A stretch of 64,000 nt of DNA from Streptomyces albipurpureus (GTDB taxonomy: Bacteria > Actinomycetota > Actinomycetes > Streptomycetales > Streptomycetaceae). The translations under genes and the position numbers were made by a program. The notes below the pieces were generated by a model that had not been told where the DNA came from, searched no databases, and worked only from the letters and a program-made list of their open reading frames with translations. The DNA is taken from contig NZ_JAMQAW010000008.1 of the NCBI RefSeq assembly GCF_023701525.1, positions 334,836 through 398,835 of the forward strand. Direction: 5' to 3'. Shown here one piece after another: positions 54,847 through 63,843 of the stretch; the first letter of the stretch is position 1, and every line of letters starts with the position of its first letter.

Positions 54847-56658
54847 TCATATCGTGTGGCCTTTCGCCAACCGTGTTCGGCTGGCGATCATTTCGTGTGC
54901 GCGGCGAGTGGCCTCCTTGATCTCGTCAGCTCGCGGACCCTCGTGAGCGCGAACGAACGCTGCGAGGACGGCTGACGTTCGACGGTGTATCAGCAGCCCG
55001 TGCCGTTCGGGAACTTTACGGATGTCTGCTGGCTCGATGACCGCTCTGCGCCGAACAGATGTGGAGACTGAAACCCGGTCACCGTCATCGGAAACGGACT
55101 CGACATCCTCATCGAATTCGCCGGCTAAAGAGCTGTAAGACTTGAGTTCCTCCGGGTCCGATATGCCGCCGAGGAAGATTTTCAAAGTGCCGCTGGCGAA
55201 CATTTTCCGCACGCCTAGGGGGCCCCAGCGGTCTTCGGCCTGTGCGTACCCTTGAAGGACGGCCATGACGAATATGTTCTGAGATCCGCTTACACTCATC
55301 AAATTGGGGATCTCCGGCAGGGGAGCCACATTTGCCAGCTCGTCGAGAAAGCAACCCAGTGGAGTTTCCAGGCGCCCATTGGGGCTGCGTGCTGCGATTC
55401 TCTTGGCCGTGTCGAACATGGCTTTGGCGAATGCGGCATTGAGTGGGGCCAAGGCGCTGCCCTCTTCGTCCTCGCCGATGAGGAAGAGAGTGCCGGATTC
55501 GGTGAGGTACTTCTCGATGTCGAAGATCTCAACATCGGCATCTGGGGCAAATATTTCGGCAACTTTCTCGTCATAGAGTGCGATGAAGGACTGTTCAGCT
55601 GTCCGCCAGGTGGCGGATCGCTCCTCCTCAGCAGCTGCGTGCTGTCCGGCTAGTGCCGCGGCCAAGAGGTGTTTGCCCTTGGCTGCCAGCAGGTCGACAG
55701 CCTCACGAGTATCAGGGTCGGTCGCCCATCGCAGGACGTCGATAGCCGGCCGCTTGTGCAGGGCTGCGGCGTGCAGCCAGCAGGTGATAAGTGTCTTCGC
55801 GTTGAGTGCGAAGTAGCCTCCATTCTTCGTTCCTTCTTCGGTCTTTGTGGTCGCTGCTAGAGTTTCCGCTCGCTTGCGGGCAACCTGGTAGTCCTCGCAG
55901 CCAGCGGTGATCGGCCAGCGCAGTTGATGGGGCCAGCCGGACAGGCCGGTCGGATCGAGCACCCAGACCGGGCCGCGGGTTTCACGCAGTAGCGCGGTGT
56001 TGTAGAGGACATCCGTCTTGCTGCTGGTGGCCAGGACTGTGCCTTTGAACTCCAGAATCTCGGGCAGGATGATCTGGGACGTCTTTCCTTCACGGGGCGG
56101 GGCGACGAGAATGACGGATTCCTCTATGGTCACCCAAAGATGCACCTCCGAAGGCGTCGCGCGTCCGGCGTAGACGGCAACGTCCCGGATCGAAATGTTG
56201 GGATTCCATTCCGCCATCCGGGGTCTCAGGGACGGGGCGCGTGCCAGGGCTTGCTTCTCGCCCATGGCTTTCTCCAGTTCCGCACGGGTCGCCATACCGT
56301 CCGCCCCGTCGGCGCCACGGTTCTTCCACCACCCGTAGGCCTTCCAGGCGCCGAAAGTCGATCCGCCAAGCGAAATCAGAAAGCAGGGCCAGAAAGCCCA
56401 GGGGCCCCCGACTCCAGAATCGGATGGCCACGCGGAGTCGGGATTCCCGGGCTGGCGAAAGACCGCGAATGCGGCTGTGCCTACCGAGTCCCAACCCACT
56501 GCCGCTGGCCGCCCGTGCGCGACAAGCCCTGAGAGAAACGCTGTTAGCCAGAGCACGGCGGTGAGCATGAATGCCGCCACCATGGGAATGACCCAGACAG
56601 CGTCTCGTCCGAGCCGAAGTCGGGCGGCTGTTTTCGGCGTCACCGCCTGGGGCATCAT
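54847..56658 (-). CDS. VirD4/TraG-type coupling ATPase
   Basis: This 603-residue coupling protein should recruit the DNA-relaxase complex to the secretion channel. Two N-terminal helices (VIPMVAAFMLTAVLWLTAFL and a second near residue 90) anchor it. The nucleotide loop is APPREGKTSQIILPE at about residue 190, followed by LDPTGLSGWP. The Walker B-like TraG motif is CFLDELANVAPLPEIPNLMS, with QNIFVMAVLQGYAQAEDRWG after it. These are the diagnostic segments of the VirD4/TraG family. It overlaps the VirB4-like gene by four bases (ATGA), so the two are coupled. No relaxase is encoded in the window, so its substrate partner must lie outside. Confidence 0.92.
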   Translation of the reverse strand: MMPQAVTPKTAARLRLGRDAVWVIPMVAAFMLTAVLWLTAFLSGLVAHGRPAAVGWDSVGTAAFAVFRQPGNPDSAWPSDSGVGGPWAFWPCFLISLGGSTFGAWKAYGWWKNRGADGADGMATRAELEKAMGEKQALARAPSLRPRMAEWNPNISIRDVAVYAGRATPSEVHLWVTIEESVILVAPPREGKTSQIILPEILEFKGTVLATSSKTDVLYNTALLRETRGPVWVLDPTGLSGWPHQLRWPITAGCEDYQVARKRAETLAATTKTEEGTKNGGYFALNAKTLITCWLHAAALHKRPAIDVLRWATDPDTREAVDLLAAKGKHLLAAALAGQHAAAEEERSATWRTAEQSFIALYDEKVAEIFAPDADVEIFDIEKYLTESGTLFLIGEDEEGSALAPLNAAFAKAMFDTAKRIAARSPNGRLETPLGCFLDELANVAPLPEIPNLMSVSGSQNIFVMAVLQGYAQAEDRWGPLGVRKMFASGTLKIFLGGISDPEELKSYSSLAGEFDEDVESVSDDGDRVSVSTSVRRRAVIEPADIRKVPERHGLLIHRRTSAVLAAFVRAHEGPRADEIKEATRRAHEMIASRTRLAKGHTI

Positions 56659-58025
56659 GCGGACCCTCTCTTGGCCAGGCGGATCATCGGGGCCTGGGGG
56701 CTTTGAGTTCCGCTGTCATCGGATTCCGACATCCTGCGGTTGGTGTCCGTGAGGCGGATCTCTCTCTGGGTGCGGACGTGTTCCACCAGATTGATTCGCG
56801 ACCCGACCTGCCAGACCGCGCGACCCGGCGCGCAGACATTCGCTCCATCCGCCAACGCTCGCCTGGCCCAGACGGTCAGGCCTAGATAGTTGCCTGTCGT
56901 CTCCGCCTCCTCGCGATCCATATGGTAGAGAACACGCGTCGCTGTCAGTTTGAGAATGGCTAGAGCTTCAGGAGCCTCTTCCAGAACAAGGTCCGCGAGA
57001 TGGTGCAGGATTGCCCAGAAACTCAGGCCCAGACGTCTTCCGTATCTCACCAACTCCTCAAAGAGTCTGGCGACGGGACGATGGCTCAGAATGTGCCATG
57101 CTTCCTCAACGATCAAAGTCCTTTTGATGTCGTCGCCGGGCCGTATCCAACCAAATCTGATCCACGGACCGATGACTGCCATGAGTAGCGGCATTGCCTC
57201 CCCCTCGCGGGGCAGACGCGTCAGATCGAAAACGATCAGGCGAGCGTCGAGATCGATTCCGCTACTCGTGGGGCCGTTGAAAAGGCCAGCCAGTTCGCGG
57301 TCAGGGTTGCAGAGTTCGTCCAACGCCAACGCCGCAGGCTGTCCCCACGCCACCAGCTCCTCCGGGCCGACTGGCTGCTGGCCCAGCAGTGCTTCACTGG
57401 GCGCGGTCAGTGCGTCGAGGACATCGGAGAGGATCACGACGCGCTGTTGGGCTCGGGTCCTGCTGATCGCCGCTTTGTGCGCTTCTGCGAGCGCGAAACG
57501 GGTCTGGGAGGCGAGGGGGCCGCCGGTGAGGATCTCCATCATGCTCACCAGGACTTTGGCTTGGTGCTCGGGCGGGATGCGGGGGTCGAGCGGGTTGATC
57601 CGGACTCCGTCGACTCCGTCCGCGTTGCCGTAGATGAGGCGGATGGGCTGGATGCCAAGCTCCTTGGCAATGCCGTCCCACTCGCCTGTCCCGTCTTCCC
57701 CCTGCGCGTCCAGCACGCAGAAGTGCCGGTCACGGAACCGGAGCTGACGGAGAACGTAGGTCTTCTCCAGCGCGGACTTCCCGTATCCCGACTTGCCGAG
57801 GATCAGGGCATGCCCGCTGGGAAGGCGTACGCGGGCCTTCGGGTCGTACAAGATAAAGGGGTCGTAAATGTAAGCTTTGCCGCTGTATGCCTCCCTGCCG
57901 ATGATGACGCCACGTGGGTCCATGCTGGCCGCACCGACGGCCGGGTAGAGGCCGCAGGCATTGCTGGTGGTAGAGCGGATGGCCCGACGGCGCGTCTGGG
58001 TTTGGGAGCGCAGCATGTCCAGCAT
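56655..58025 (-). CDS. VirB4-like secretion ATPase
   Basis: This 456-residue ATPase energises the type IV channel. The Walker A is LILGKSGYGKSALEKTYVLR near residue 110, then a DAQGEDGTGEW segment, Walker B RTLIVEEAWHILSHRPVARL around residue 325, and LSFWAILHHLADL as the sensor region. It is shorter than classical VirB4 because the N-terminal half of the fold is encoded separately by the neighbouring SCO6880-type gene. I start at ATG 58025, which follows GGGAG and lies 4 bp after the previous stop; the open frame extends upstream to 58139 without support. Confidence 0.9.
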   Translation of the reverse strand: MLDMLRSQTQTRRRAIRSTTSNACGLYPAVGAASMDPRGVIIGREAYSGKAYIYDPFILYDPKARVRLPSGHALILGKSGYGKSALEKTYVLRQLRFRDRHFCVLDAQGEDGTGEWDGIAKELGIQPIRLIYGNADGVDGVRINPLDPRIPPEHQAKVLVSMMEILTGGPLASQTRFALAEAHKAAISRTRAQQRVVILSDVLDALTAPSEALLGQQPVGPEELVAWGQPAALALDELCNPDRELAGLFNGPTSSGIDLDARLIVFDLTRLPREGEAMPLLMAVIGPWIRFGWIRPGDDIKRTLIVEEAWHILSHRPVARLFEELVRYGRRLGLSFWAILHHLADLVLEEAPEALAILKLTATRVLYHMDREEAETTGNYLGLTVWARRALADGANVCAPGRAVWQVGSRINLVEHVRTQREIRLTDTNRRMSESDDSGTQSPQAPMIRLAKRGSA

Positions 58026-58029
58026 CGCG

Positions 58030-59526
58030 TCAGCTCCCGTTCCGGAAGAGCCCTGCCGCGAAGGGCAAGGTGTTGGCGAAGGCTCGGTAGTGCTCCTTGT
58101 CGGTCCACTCCAAGCGGATTCCTGAGCGGGATGCCGCACTGCGGACGGTGTCGCCGTCCCGGCGAAGGGCTTCGTCGTCGGGGGCCGTGACGGTGATCCA
58201 GGCGGCCAAGCGGATGCCTGCTGCTCCAGCGGCGATCTCGTGCATGGTCCCCAGCGACGCTTTCTGAGCTTTCTGCTCGCGGGGGTCTTCGATGACTCCG
58301 GCGCGCTTGTCGGCCTGCCCGAGCTCGTTGGTGGCGTCTGCCATTGCCTCGGTGATCGCCTGGTCAGTGGGCACCAGGTCCATCGTCACGCTGACGGTGA
58401 AGACGACACCCTGAACGTAGAGCAGCACGGGTGCCATGAAGTTGATTCCGACGGGGAGGACTGGCATCTCTTTGATCCACGCGGTGCGTGAGTACCAGCC
58501 GGGGGAGGTCTCCCAGCTACGCGATACCAGGTGGCTCGGGTCACGGGCGTCAAGCTCAGCTGGCCAGCAGGTGACGCGGTCCATGCCCGTTGTGTCGTCG
58601 ATCCAGTGGCTCGGGTCGTACCCGTGGTGGATATACGAGGCCAGACCTGCTTCGTCCAGGTTGCGCACGTGACGCAACTGGCCGCGAGAGAGCTGGCGGA
58701 TGAAGTTCTCCAGCTCCTTGCCGAGGGCGATGCCGTAGCCGACGTGCAGGGTGTCGTAGCGTCGGGCCTCGGCGACCAGGTCCGTCGTGTACGGGATGCC
58801 GAGGACGAGAATCAGGCGACGATCCTCGGACGTGACGGCGACGTGTCGGATCAACTCCTGGTACGAGACTTCCAGCCAGGCGGGCGCCTTCGGGTCGGCG
58901 CGTGCGGCCGCGTCCCGCGCGTGCGCGTTGGGATCGGTCGGGATTACGCGTGCGATCCATTGAAGGCGGCGGATTCGGCCGCCTCCGTCAGCCGTGGCCT
59001 TGAGCAGGGATTCGTAAGCCTGGATGAGCGATTCCTTGTCTTCGGTGTCGAGCGATCCGAAGTCTCGCATCGCCTCAACCTCGATCGCCGCTGTAAACAT
59101 CAGCTCGTGCGGCTGGAGGAGGATCGCGATCTCGCCGAAGGCCGTGCGCGCGCTGATCCATTCCATGTCCCGGGGCACTCCGGCAGGAACGTCAACGGAC
59201 ATCCGCCGCCCGGCGATCAAGCGGCCCGCATACGGGGCCTGCGACTTGTACAGCAGCGATCCGTCCCGCAGCAGGCGGCGGTATGTACGCGTGACCTCAA
59301 ACCACTTGAGAAAGGTGCGTCCGCGAAAGGGAGCGAGAACGGCCCACGCACACGGCCCGGCCAGCACACCGAAGCAGACCACCTTGAGCACGGTGCTGCT
59401 GACGAGCCAAGCGAGGACAAGCCCGCCAAGAAGCCCTGCGGCGAGAACGACTTGTTCGTCGCCCTCCAACTTGCGACCGAGTAGCCCCCGGGGCCTCGGA
59501 CGAGGGAAGACGAACGTGCGGGCCAT
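58030..59526 (-). CDS. SCO6880-family conjugation protein
   Basis: This 498-residue protein has two adjacent membrane helices near the N-terminus (VVLAAGLLGGLVLAWLVSST and VCFGVLAGPCAWAVLA), then a large cytoplasmic body. The helix-pair followed by PFRGRTFLKWFEVTRTYRRL, and the long VirB4-N-like middle without a Walker motif, is the pattern of the SCO6880 family that accompanies VirB4 in Streptomyces and other actinobacteria. It is thought to combine the VirB3/PrgI-type membrane piece with the N-terminal VirB4 fold. AAGGAG precedes ATG 59526. It is tightly packed with the ATPase gene (4-bp gap). Confidence 0.88.
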   Translation of the reverse strand: MARTFVFPRPRPRGLLGRKLEGDEQVVLAAGLLGGLVLAWLVSSTVLKVVCFGVLAGPCAWAVLAPFRGRTFLKWFEVTRTYRRLLRDGSLLYKSQAPYAGRLIAGRRMSVDVPAGVPRDMEWISARTAFGEIAILLQPHELMFTAAIEVEAMRDFGSLDTEDKESLIQAYESLLKATADGGGRIRRLQWIARVIPTDPNAHARDAAARADPKAPAWLEVSYQELIRHVAVTSEDRRLILVLGIPYTTDLVAEARRYDTLHVGYGIALGKELENFIRQLSRGQLRHVRNLDEAGLASYIHHGYDPSHWIDDTTGMDRVTCWPAELDARDPSHLVSRSWETSPGWYSRTAWIKEMPVLPVGINFMAPVLLYVQGVVFTVSVTMDLVPTDQAITEAMADATNELGQADKRAGVIEDPREQKAQKASLGTMHEIAAGAAGIRLAAWITVTAPDDEALRRDGDTVRSAASRSGIRLEWTDKEHYRAFANTLPFAAGLFRNGS

Positions 59527-59554
59527 CAGCTGACTCCTTCAGTGGTGGGCGGCG

Positions 59555-61153
59555 TCATCGCGGGTCCTCGTCCGCCGGCGGGAGATCATCCGAGGGCTGT
59601 TCGGGGGGCATCTCCGCGGGCGGCCACGATGACGGTGGCGCAGGCTCGGCATCGCCCCCTGCGGCTGTTGCACCATTGCCGCCTCCAACAGGCGCGGCAC
59701 TGCTCTCCTCTCCCGCCGCAGCCTCTCCGCCTGCTGGAGAAGTCGAGTCCGAGCCTGATGCAGCACCACTCCCCGATCCCCCTCCTGAGGTTTTGTCACC
59801 GGCATTCCCAGCGGAGGTGTCCGGGGTGCCGGAGGCGCCATCCGCAGACCCGCTGGCCGCATCCACGCCCTGCTCGACTGCCTGCTCACCTTGCTCTTTG
59901 GCGGAATCGACGCCCTTCTTCGCTGCCACTGCCGCGGCACCGACTCCAGTGGCCGCTGCGCCGGCCTCAGCAACCTCAGCTTCTGAGCCTCCTCCGCCCA
60001 GGCTTTCGCCCCCTTCGCCCGAGTCACCACCCTCGCCCCCTCCACCACTGCCGCCCCCAAAACGCGACTTGAGTTCGCCGAAGCTGTCGCCCATCTGACT
60101 GCCGACGTTCTGCGCACTGCCCTTCATGCCTTCCTTGGCCTGATGCATGCCCTGGATCTCATCACCCACAAGAGGGAGGAACTTCGCAAGCTGGAATGGA
60201 AGGTAAAGGGCCAGCCAGAAGAGAGCGATCGCGGTGAACGCAGTTGCGAAACTCTGTGTCACGGAGGGACTGCTCGCATCGCTGACGAGCATCCCAGAAG
60301 CCAGATTCAGGGTAGTGAAAAGCACATACTTGCTCGCGATGATTCCGCACATAACGCCGACCCAGCGCTTAACGTGATTCCACAGACTTCTGTCGACCAG
60401 GCCGGAGAAGACACTCGTGCCCAGAACAAGTCCGGCAAGGATCAGTGCGTTCCGCACTATCAACTCCAGCCAGACACCCGCGATTGCAGTCAGGAGGGAC
60501 AGGGCGAGGAAGATGACGAGGATCGAGCCACCAGGAATTGACATCAGCACACCCATGGCGGTGGTCACCGTGAAGACCATGTCGGCCGCGTCCGAGGCCA
60601 CTGGCATGAGCATCGCCTCAGCCGCCTCATCGAACAGCTTCACCGTGTACGCGATACCTGCTGGGGCCAAGGCGCTTACGGTGACTGAGATCAGCAGAAA
60701 GCCGATCGATTCGCCGAGGGCTTGCAACGGCGGGACCCCTTGGACAGCACGTTTCGCCACGGCCAACAGCCAGAGAATTATGGTCAGAACCGTGGACGCA
60801 GCGAAGGCCATGGAGTACGCCCGGAGAAACCCTGGATCCTGCCAATCGATGGATGTCGTTGACAGGAGAGCCTTGATCATCTGAGTGAACAAGCTCGTGA
60901 CGGCATTGTTGAAGAACTGGGCGATATAGCCCAGAGGGTCACTCATGAAGTCGACTGCCTTGTTCGTTGACTCCACGACACCGCAGACCTTGTCGGCGAA
61001 AGGAACGTTCTTGCAGGTCCAATCGCTGAAGTCGTTAGCCTCAGCCGTCTGCCCCGCGCTGAGCATCACTTGCAGCGTCGTGGTGAGTCCCACAATACCG
61101 AGGACCCGAACGCGAATCCGGTGTCCCGCTTCAGCCCGTATAGGGAGGCGCAT
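59555..61153 (-). CDS. VirB6/TrbL-like polytopic membrane protein
   Basis: This protein of about 532 residues has an N-terminal signal-like segment, then a short cysteine-bearing extracytoplasmic stretch (DWTCKNVPFADKVCGVV). About six further membrane helices between residues 95 and 355 follow (for example VLTIILWLLAVA, IGFLLISVTVSALAPAGIAY, LVIFLALSLLTAIAGVW). After residue 370 it is a low-complexity Gly/Ser/Ala/Glu tail of about 160 residues, probably cytoplasmic. This is the usual inner-membrane channel component of actinobacterial T4SS. ATG 61153 follows GGGGA; ATG 61165 is an alternative. Its start lies inside the end of the upstream gene, so translation is coupled. Confidence 0.85.
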   Translation of the reverse strand: MRLPIRAEAGHRIRVRVLGIVGLTTTLQVMLSAGQTAEANDFSDWTCKNVPFADKVCGVVESTNKAVDFMSDPLGYIAQFFNNAVTSLFTQMIKALLSTTSIDWQDPGFLRAYSMAFAASTVLTIILWLLAVAKRAVQGVPPLQALGESIGFLLISVTVSALAPAGIAYTVKLFDEAAEAMLMPVASDAADMVFTVTTAMGVLMSIPGGSILVIFLALSLLTAIAGVWLELIVRNALILAGLVLGTSVFSGLVDRSLWNHVKRWVGVMCGIIASKYVLFTTLNLASGMLVSDASSPSVTQSFATAFTAIALFWLALYLPFQLAKFLPLVGDEIQGMHQAKEGMKGSAQNVGSQMGDSFGELKSRFGGGSGGGGEGGDSGEGGESLGGGGSEAEVAEAGAAATGVGAAAVAAKKGVDSAKEQGEQAVEQGVDAASGSADGASGTPDTSAGNAGDKTSGGGSGSGAASGSDSTSPAGGEAAAGEESSAAPVGGGNGATAAGGDAEPAPPSSWPPAEMPPEQPSDDLPPADEDPR

Positions 61154-61934
61154 TGAAGTCCCCATCTGCCCGACGGAATTCCTCGACAGAGCTGGGTTCG
61201 TTTCCGCCGTCGTCGAGAGGAGTGGGCCCGTTCACCGAACTGATCGCCGCGAGTTTCCAGTCGGAGCTCTGCCATTGGAGGGTCAGCGTGTAGGTGGTCC
61301 AGGAAGCGGAGACCGGAAGTGGCGCGCTCTTGTCGCTCACACCGATGAGTCCGGTCATCCAGAGGGACACGGTGGCAACCTGGTCTGAGTAGCTGACAGT
61401 CTTCGTGCCCATGGCCGCTGCGCGCGCCACCAACTCGTTCTGGTTGTCAGTCGTGACACCGAGAGCGAGGAGGACCTGCCTCATTCCCGCGTCATCGTTC
61501 CGGAGCAGCCGGTCCCGCGAGTCTGTGGCCGCCATCGCTGTAATGATCTTTCGGCGGGTCGACGTGTCCGTGAAGTAGCGCGCTGACGAACGTGCGATCT
61601 GGTAGTTGACCGCTGCCCGCACGGCACCGCCCTCGGAACGCGGGTACCCCACCGGGACACCGTCGACATGCTCCTGTTCGTTGACGGCTCCGTCGCCGCC
61701 GGCTCCCTGTGCGCCCTTGCCTGGTTTGGCGCTTTGGGCGGGGGCGGTCTGCGTCGAGCCACCCGACTCGTTGTCGCTGCCACCGTTGGACAGCCGCACC
61801 CCGACGGCTAGGGCGAGCAGGAGCGTGAAGACGCCAGCCGCGATGGCCATTCCCCACCACCATGGTTTGCCTCCCGACTGGATAGCAGGATCTTCGCCGC
61901 CGAGCACGCGCGGACCGCGCGGCTTGGCCGCCAT
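61131..61934 (-). CDS. VirB8/TcpC-like conjugation protein
   Basis: This 267-residue single-pass protein has a cytoplasmic start of about 27 residues, one helix (MAIAAGVFTLLLALAVGVRL), a disordered Gly/Ser/Ala linker and an extracytoplasmic domain of about 160 residues. That domain has the alternating strand-helix order of NTF2-like VirB8/TcpC folds (AAVNYQIARSSARYFTDTST, LGVTTDNQNELVARAAAM, YTLTLQWQSSDWKLAAISSV). Such proteins form the periplasmic or cell-wall-side scaffold of the channel. The start overlaps the pilin-like gene stop by one base (TGATG). Confidence 0.8.
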   Translation of the reverse strand: MAAKPRGPRVLGGEDPAIQSGGKPWWWGMAIAAGVFTLLLALAVGVRLSNGGSDNESGGSTQTAPAQSAKPGKGAQGAGGDGAVNEQEHVDGVPVGYPRSEGGAVRAAVNYQIARSSARYFTDTSTRRKIITAMAATDSRDRLLRNDDAGMRQVLLALGVTTDNQNELVARAAAMGTKTVSYSDQVATVSLWMTGLIGVSDKSAPLPVSASWTTYTLTLQWQSSDWKLAAISSVNGPTPLDDGGNEPSSVEEFRRADGDFNAPPYTG

Positions 61935-62257
61935 CAGATTCCCAGCCCGTAGACGATGGTGAAGATGGTGCCGAGGGACCCGACGGCGAAGGCGCCAATC
62001 AGGCTGCCACCGACTTCCTTCTTCCCCTTGCTCACCTGGGCGGTGTCGTGCTGGCCTTCACCGACTTTGATATGGAAGGCACCGAGCGCCGCCCGGCCCA
62101 GCAGGGACACGATCACACCGGCCATGATCGCCTGCACAACCGTGCGCGCGGTAGCGCCAAGTGCTGCGAAGGGCCCCCAATCGGGGGCGACTCCGTCGAC
62201 CAGACTGCCGATGTCTCCGTTCGCGGCAAGAATCACCAGTTCCTGGGAAGCAGACAT
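61934..62257 (-). CDS. Small two-helix membrane protein (VirB2/pilin-like)
   Basis: This 107-residue protein has two predicted helices, ARTVVQAIMAGVIVSLLGRA and SLIGAFAVGSLGTIFTIVYG, separated by a basic loop with QVSKGKKEVGG. The size and the hairpin topology match the VirB2/TrbC-type subunits that stand first in T4SS operons, though no pilus has been shown in Streptomyces. I start at ATG 62257, which has GAGAGGAG upstream; the frame upstream to 62314 is not needed. It is the first gene of the minus-strand transfer operon. Confidence 0.75.
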   Translation of the reverse strand: MSASQELVILAANGDIGSLVDGVAPDWGPFAALGATARTVVQAIMAGVIVSLLGRAALGAFHIKVGEGQHDTAQVSKGKKEVGGSLIGAFAVGSLGTIFTIVYGLGI

Positions 62258-62654
62258 GCCACTCCTCTCTCCCCGTCGCAGAGCTGACATAGAGCACGAG
62301 TTCACACGCGACACAAGCTACATACACTGACTCTTGACAACAAGTGTTTAGAGTATCTGACGCCAGAGGTGGGTGCGTCCTGATCGCTCTGTGGGGGTGG
62401 CATCCAGGCGGCGGCCCGGTCGCGGGCATCGGGCGAACGCTGCCGAGCTCCACGCCTATTTCTGCATTTGCCCAGTCAAATACAGGTTACTGAATAGCGT
62501 TGCGCGCGGATGCCGGCTGGGGGTGACTCGCCTCGCGGTGGCCCTCGATGGATGTTGCGGTGGCGCAAGTTCGGCCATCCTACTGGCGCCACCGGGTGGC
62601 TAGCTCCTGGCCATTTCACCCCGAGTGCTGTTCACTGGAGGCAGTCATAAACAT
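62258..62654. promoter_or_regulatory. Divergent promoter region of the transfer operon
   Basis: About 400 bp lie between the pilin-like gene and the divergent hydrolase gene, without a gene of their own. The segment 62300-62360 is AT-rich and contains CTTG-ACAA-CAAG (62333-62344), an inverted repeat that could be an operator. Promoter boxes cannot be placed with certainty. Confidence 0.45.
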
Positions 62655-63815
62655 ATGTTGATGAAAGGGGTGGTCGCAGTCAAGAAGACCGCCCTTGTCG
62701 TCCTCGCGTTGGGGCTGGCGGTGGTATCCCTCTGCGTGCTCGTCGTCTCAGCGGCCACTGGTCAGGCGCAAGCCCGTTCCGAGACCTGCGAGGGTCTCCA
62801 GCCCCTCGGGAACGGCCAGATCGGAGACGTCGCGGGTGGCAAGCCAGTTCTCTTCGAGGGAGTAGAGCGCCCTACCGGTTCACAAGTAGTGATCCCGCTC
62901 CGCCCCGAAGGCCATCAAACGCCCGCGCGGTGGTCAGTCCGCCAGGTCCGCAACGCTTCGAGCATCACCAACGTCGCCCGGACTCGGAAGCTGTCGCCCC
63001 GGGCGGCTGTGATCGCGGTCGCGACCGCGATGCAGGAATCCACGCTGAACAACCTGGCTGGTGGGGACCGTGACTCGGTCGGGCTCTTCCAACAGCGTCC
63101 TAGCCAAGGGTGGGGAACCGTTGCGCAGTTGACGGACCCGATCTACGCAGCGAGAAAATTCTACGACGCCCTTACCGGAATCCCTGACTGGCAGACCAAA
63201 CCGCTCGCAAAGATCGCCGGCGCAGTTCAGCGCCCAGCCAAAGAACTGGTAGGCGAGTACGCCAAGTGGGAGCAGACAGCGGGTGCGCTGGTCGCCAAAA
63301 CGTGGGGCACCCATGCGGTGACCTCGGTCTCCAGCGGCTGTGAGAGCGATGAAGCAGAGGGTGTAGGCAGCGATCCTGCGGCGAAGTTCACGGTCAAAAA
63401 CCCTCGTTCAGCTGCCCATGCCGCCGCCGTCGCTCGCAAGACAGCGGGCAAGCGGGGGTGGTACCGCATGTGCGACAACTTCGTGGCCCAAGCGTACGGC
63501 TACGGATTCTCCGGTTCGGAGACCGCCAACGTGCACTGGAACCGGCTCGTCGACGCGGGTCTCGCGCACCCTGGTGACGCCAACCCACCAGCAGGGTCAC
63601 TCCTGTTCTACGACACCGGGGAGTACGCGGGCCACGTCGCCCTCTACCTGGGAAGCGGCAAGGTCGCCAGCAACGACATCCTCGACACCTACCGGGGCGA
63701 AGGGAAGATCGCGATCGTTGACAGGAAAGAGCTAACCGACGGCAAGTGGCGCCTGCGCTATCGCGGCTGGACTCAGCCGGGCTTCCCCAGCGCAGGAGGC
63801 AACAGCACCATCTGA
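62655..63815 (+). CDS. Two-domain peptidoglycan hydrolase (transglycosylase + NlpC/P60-like)
   Basis: This secreted or membrane-anchored protein of about 386 residues has an N-terminal helix (TALVVLALGLAVVSLCVLVV). A lysozyme-like domain at residues 90-190 contains VATAMQESTLNNLAGGDRDS with the catalytic-type glutamate, and VGLFQQRPSQGWG. The C-terminal domain has a nucleophile-type cysteine in WYRMCDNFVAQAYGYGF and a histidine in EYAGHVALYLGSGKV, as in NlpC/P60 or CHAP peptidases. Such VirB1-like enzymes open the cell wall for the mating channel. The start is uncertain: ATG 62655 has GGAGG 13 bases upstream, ATG 62661 is close by. Confidence 0.88.
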   Translation: MLMKGVVAVKKTALVVLALGLAVVSLCVLVVSAATGQAQARSETCEGLQPLGNGQIGDVAGGKPVLFEGVERPTGSQVVIPLRPEGHQTPARWSVRQVRNASSITNVARTRKLSPRAAVIAVATAMQESTLNNLAGGDRDSVGLFQQRPSQGWGTVAQLTDPIYAARKFYDALTGIPDWQTKPLAKIAGAVQRPAKELVGEYAKWEQTAGALVAKTWGTHAVTSVSSGCESDEAEGVGSDPAAKFTVKNPRSAAHAAAVARKTAGKRGWYRMCDNFVAQAYGYGFSGSETANVHWNRLVDAGLAHPGDANPPAGSLLFYDTGEYAGHVALYLGSGKVASNDILDTYRGEGKIAIVDRKELTDGKWRLRYRGWTQPGFPSAGGNSTI

Positions 63816-63843
63816 CTCACCACCGAAAGCAGGTGTCCTTACC

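Noticed and set aside
62334..62362. TTGACA as a plus-strand -35 box for the hydrolase gene
   Set aside because: No acceptable -10 box lies at 16-19 bp spacing, and the site is about 300 bp from the gene start.
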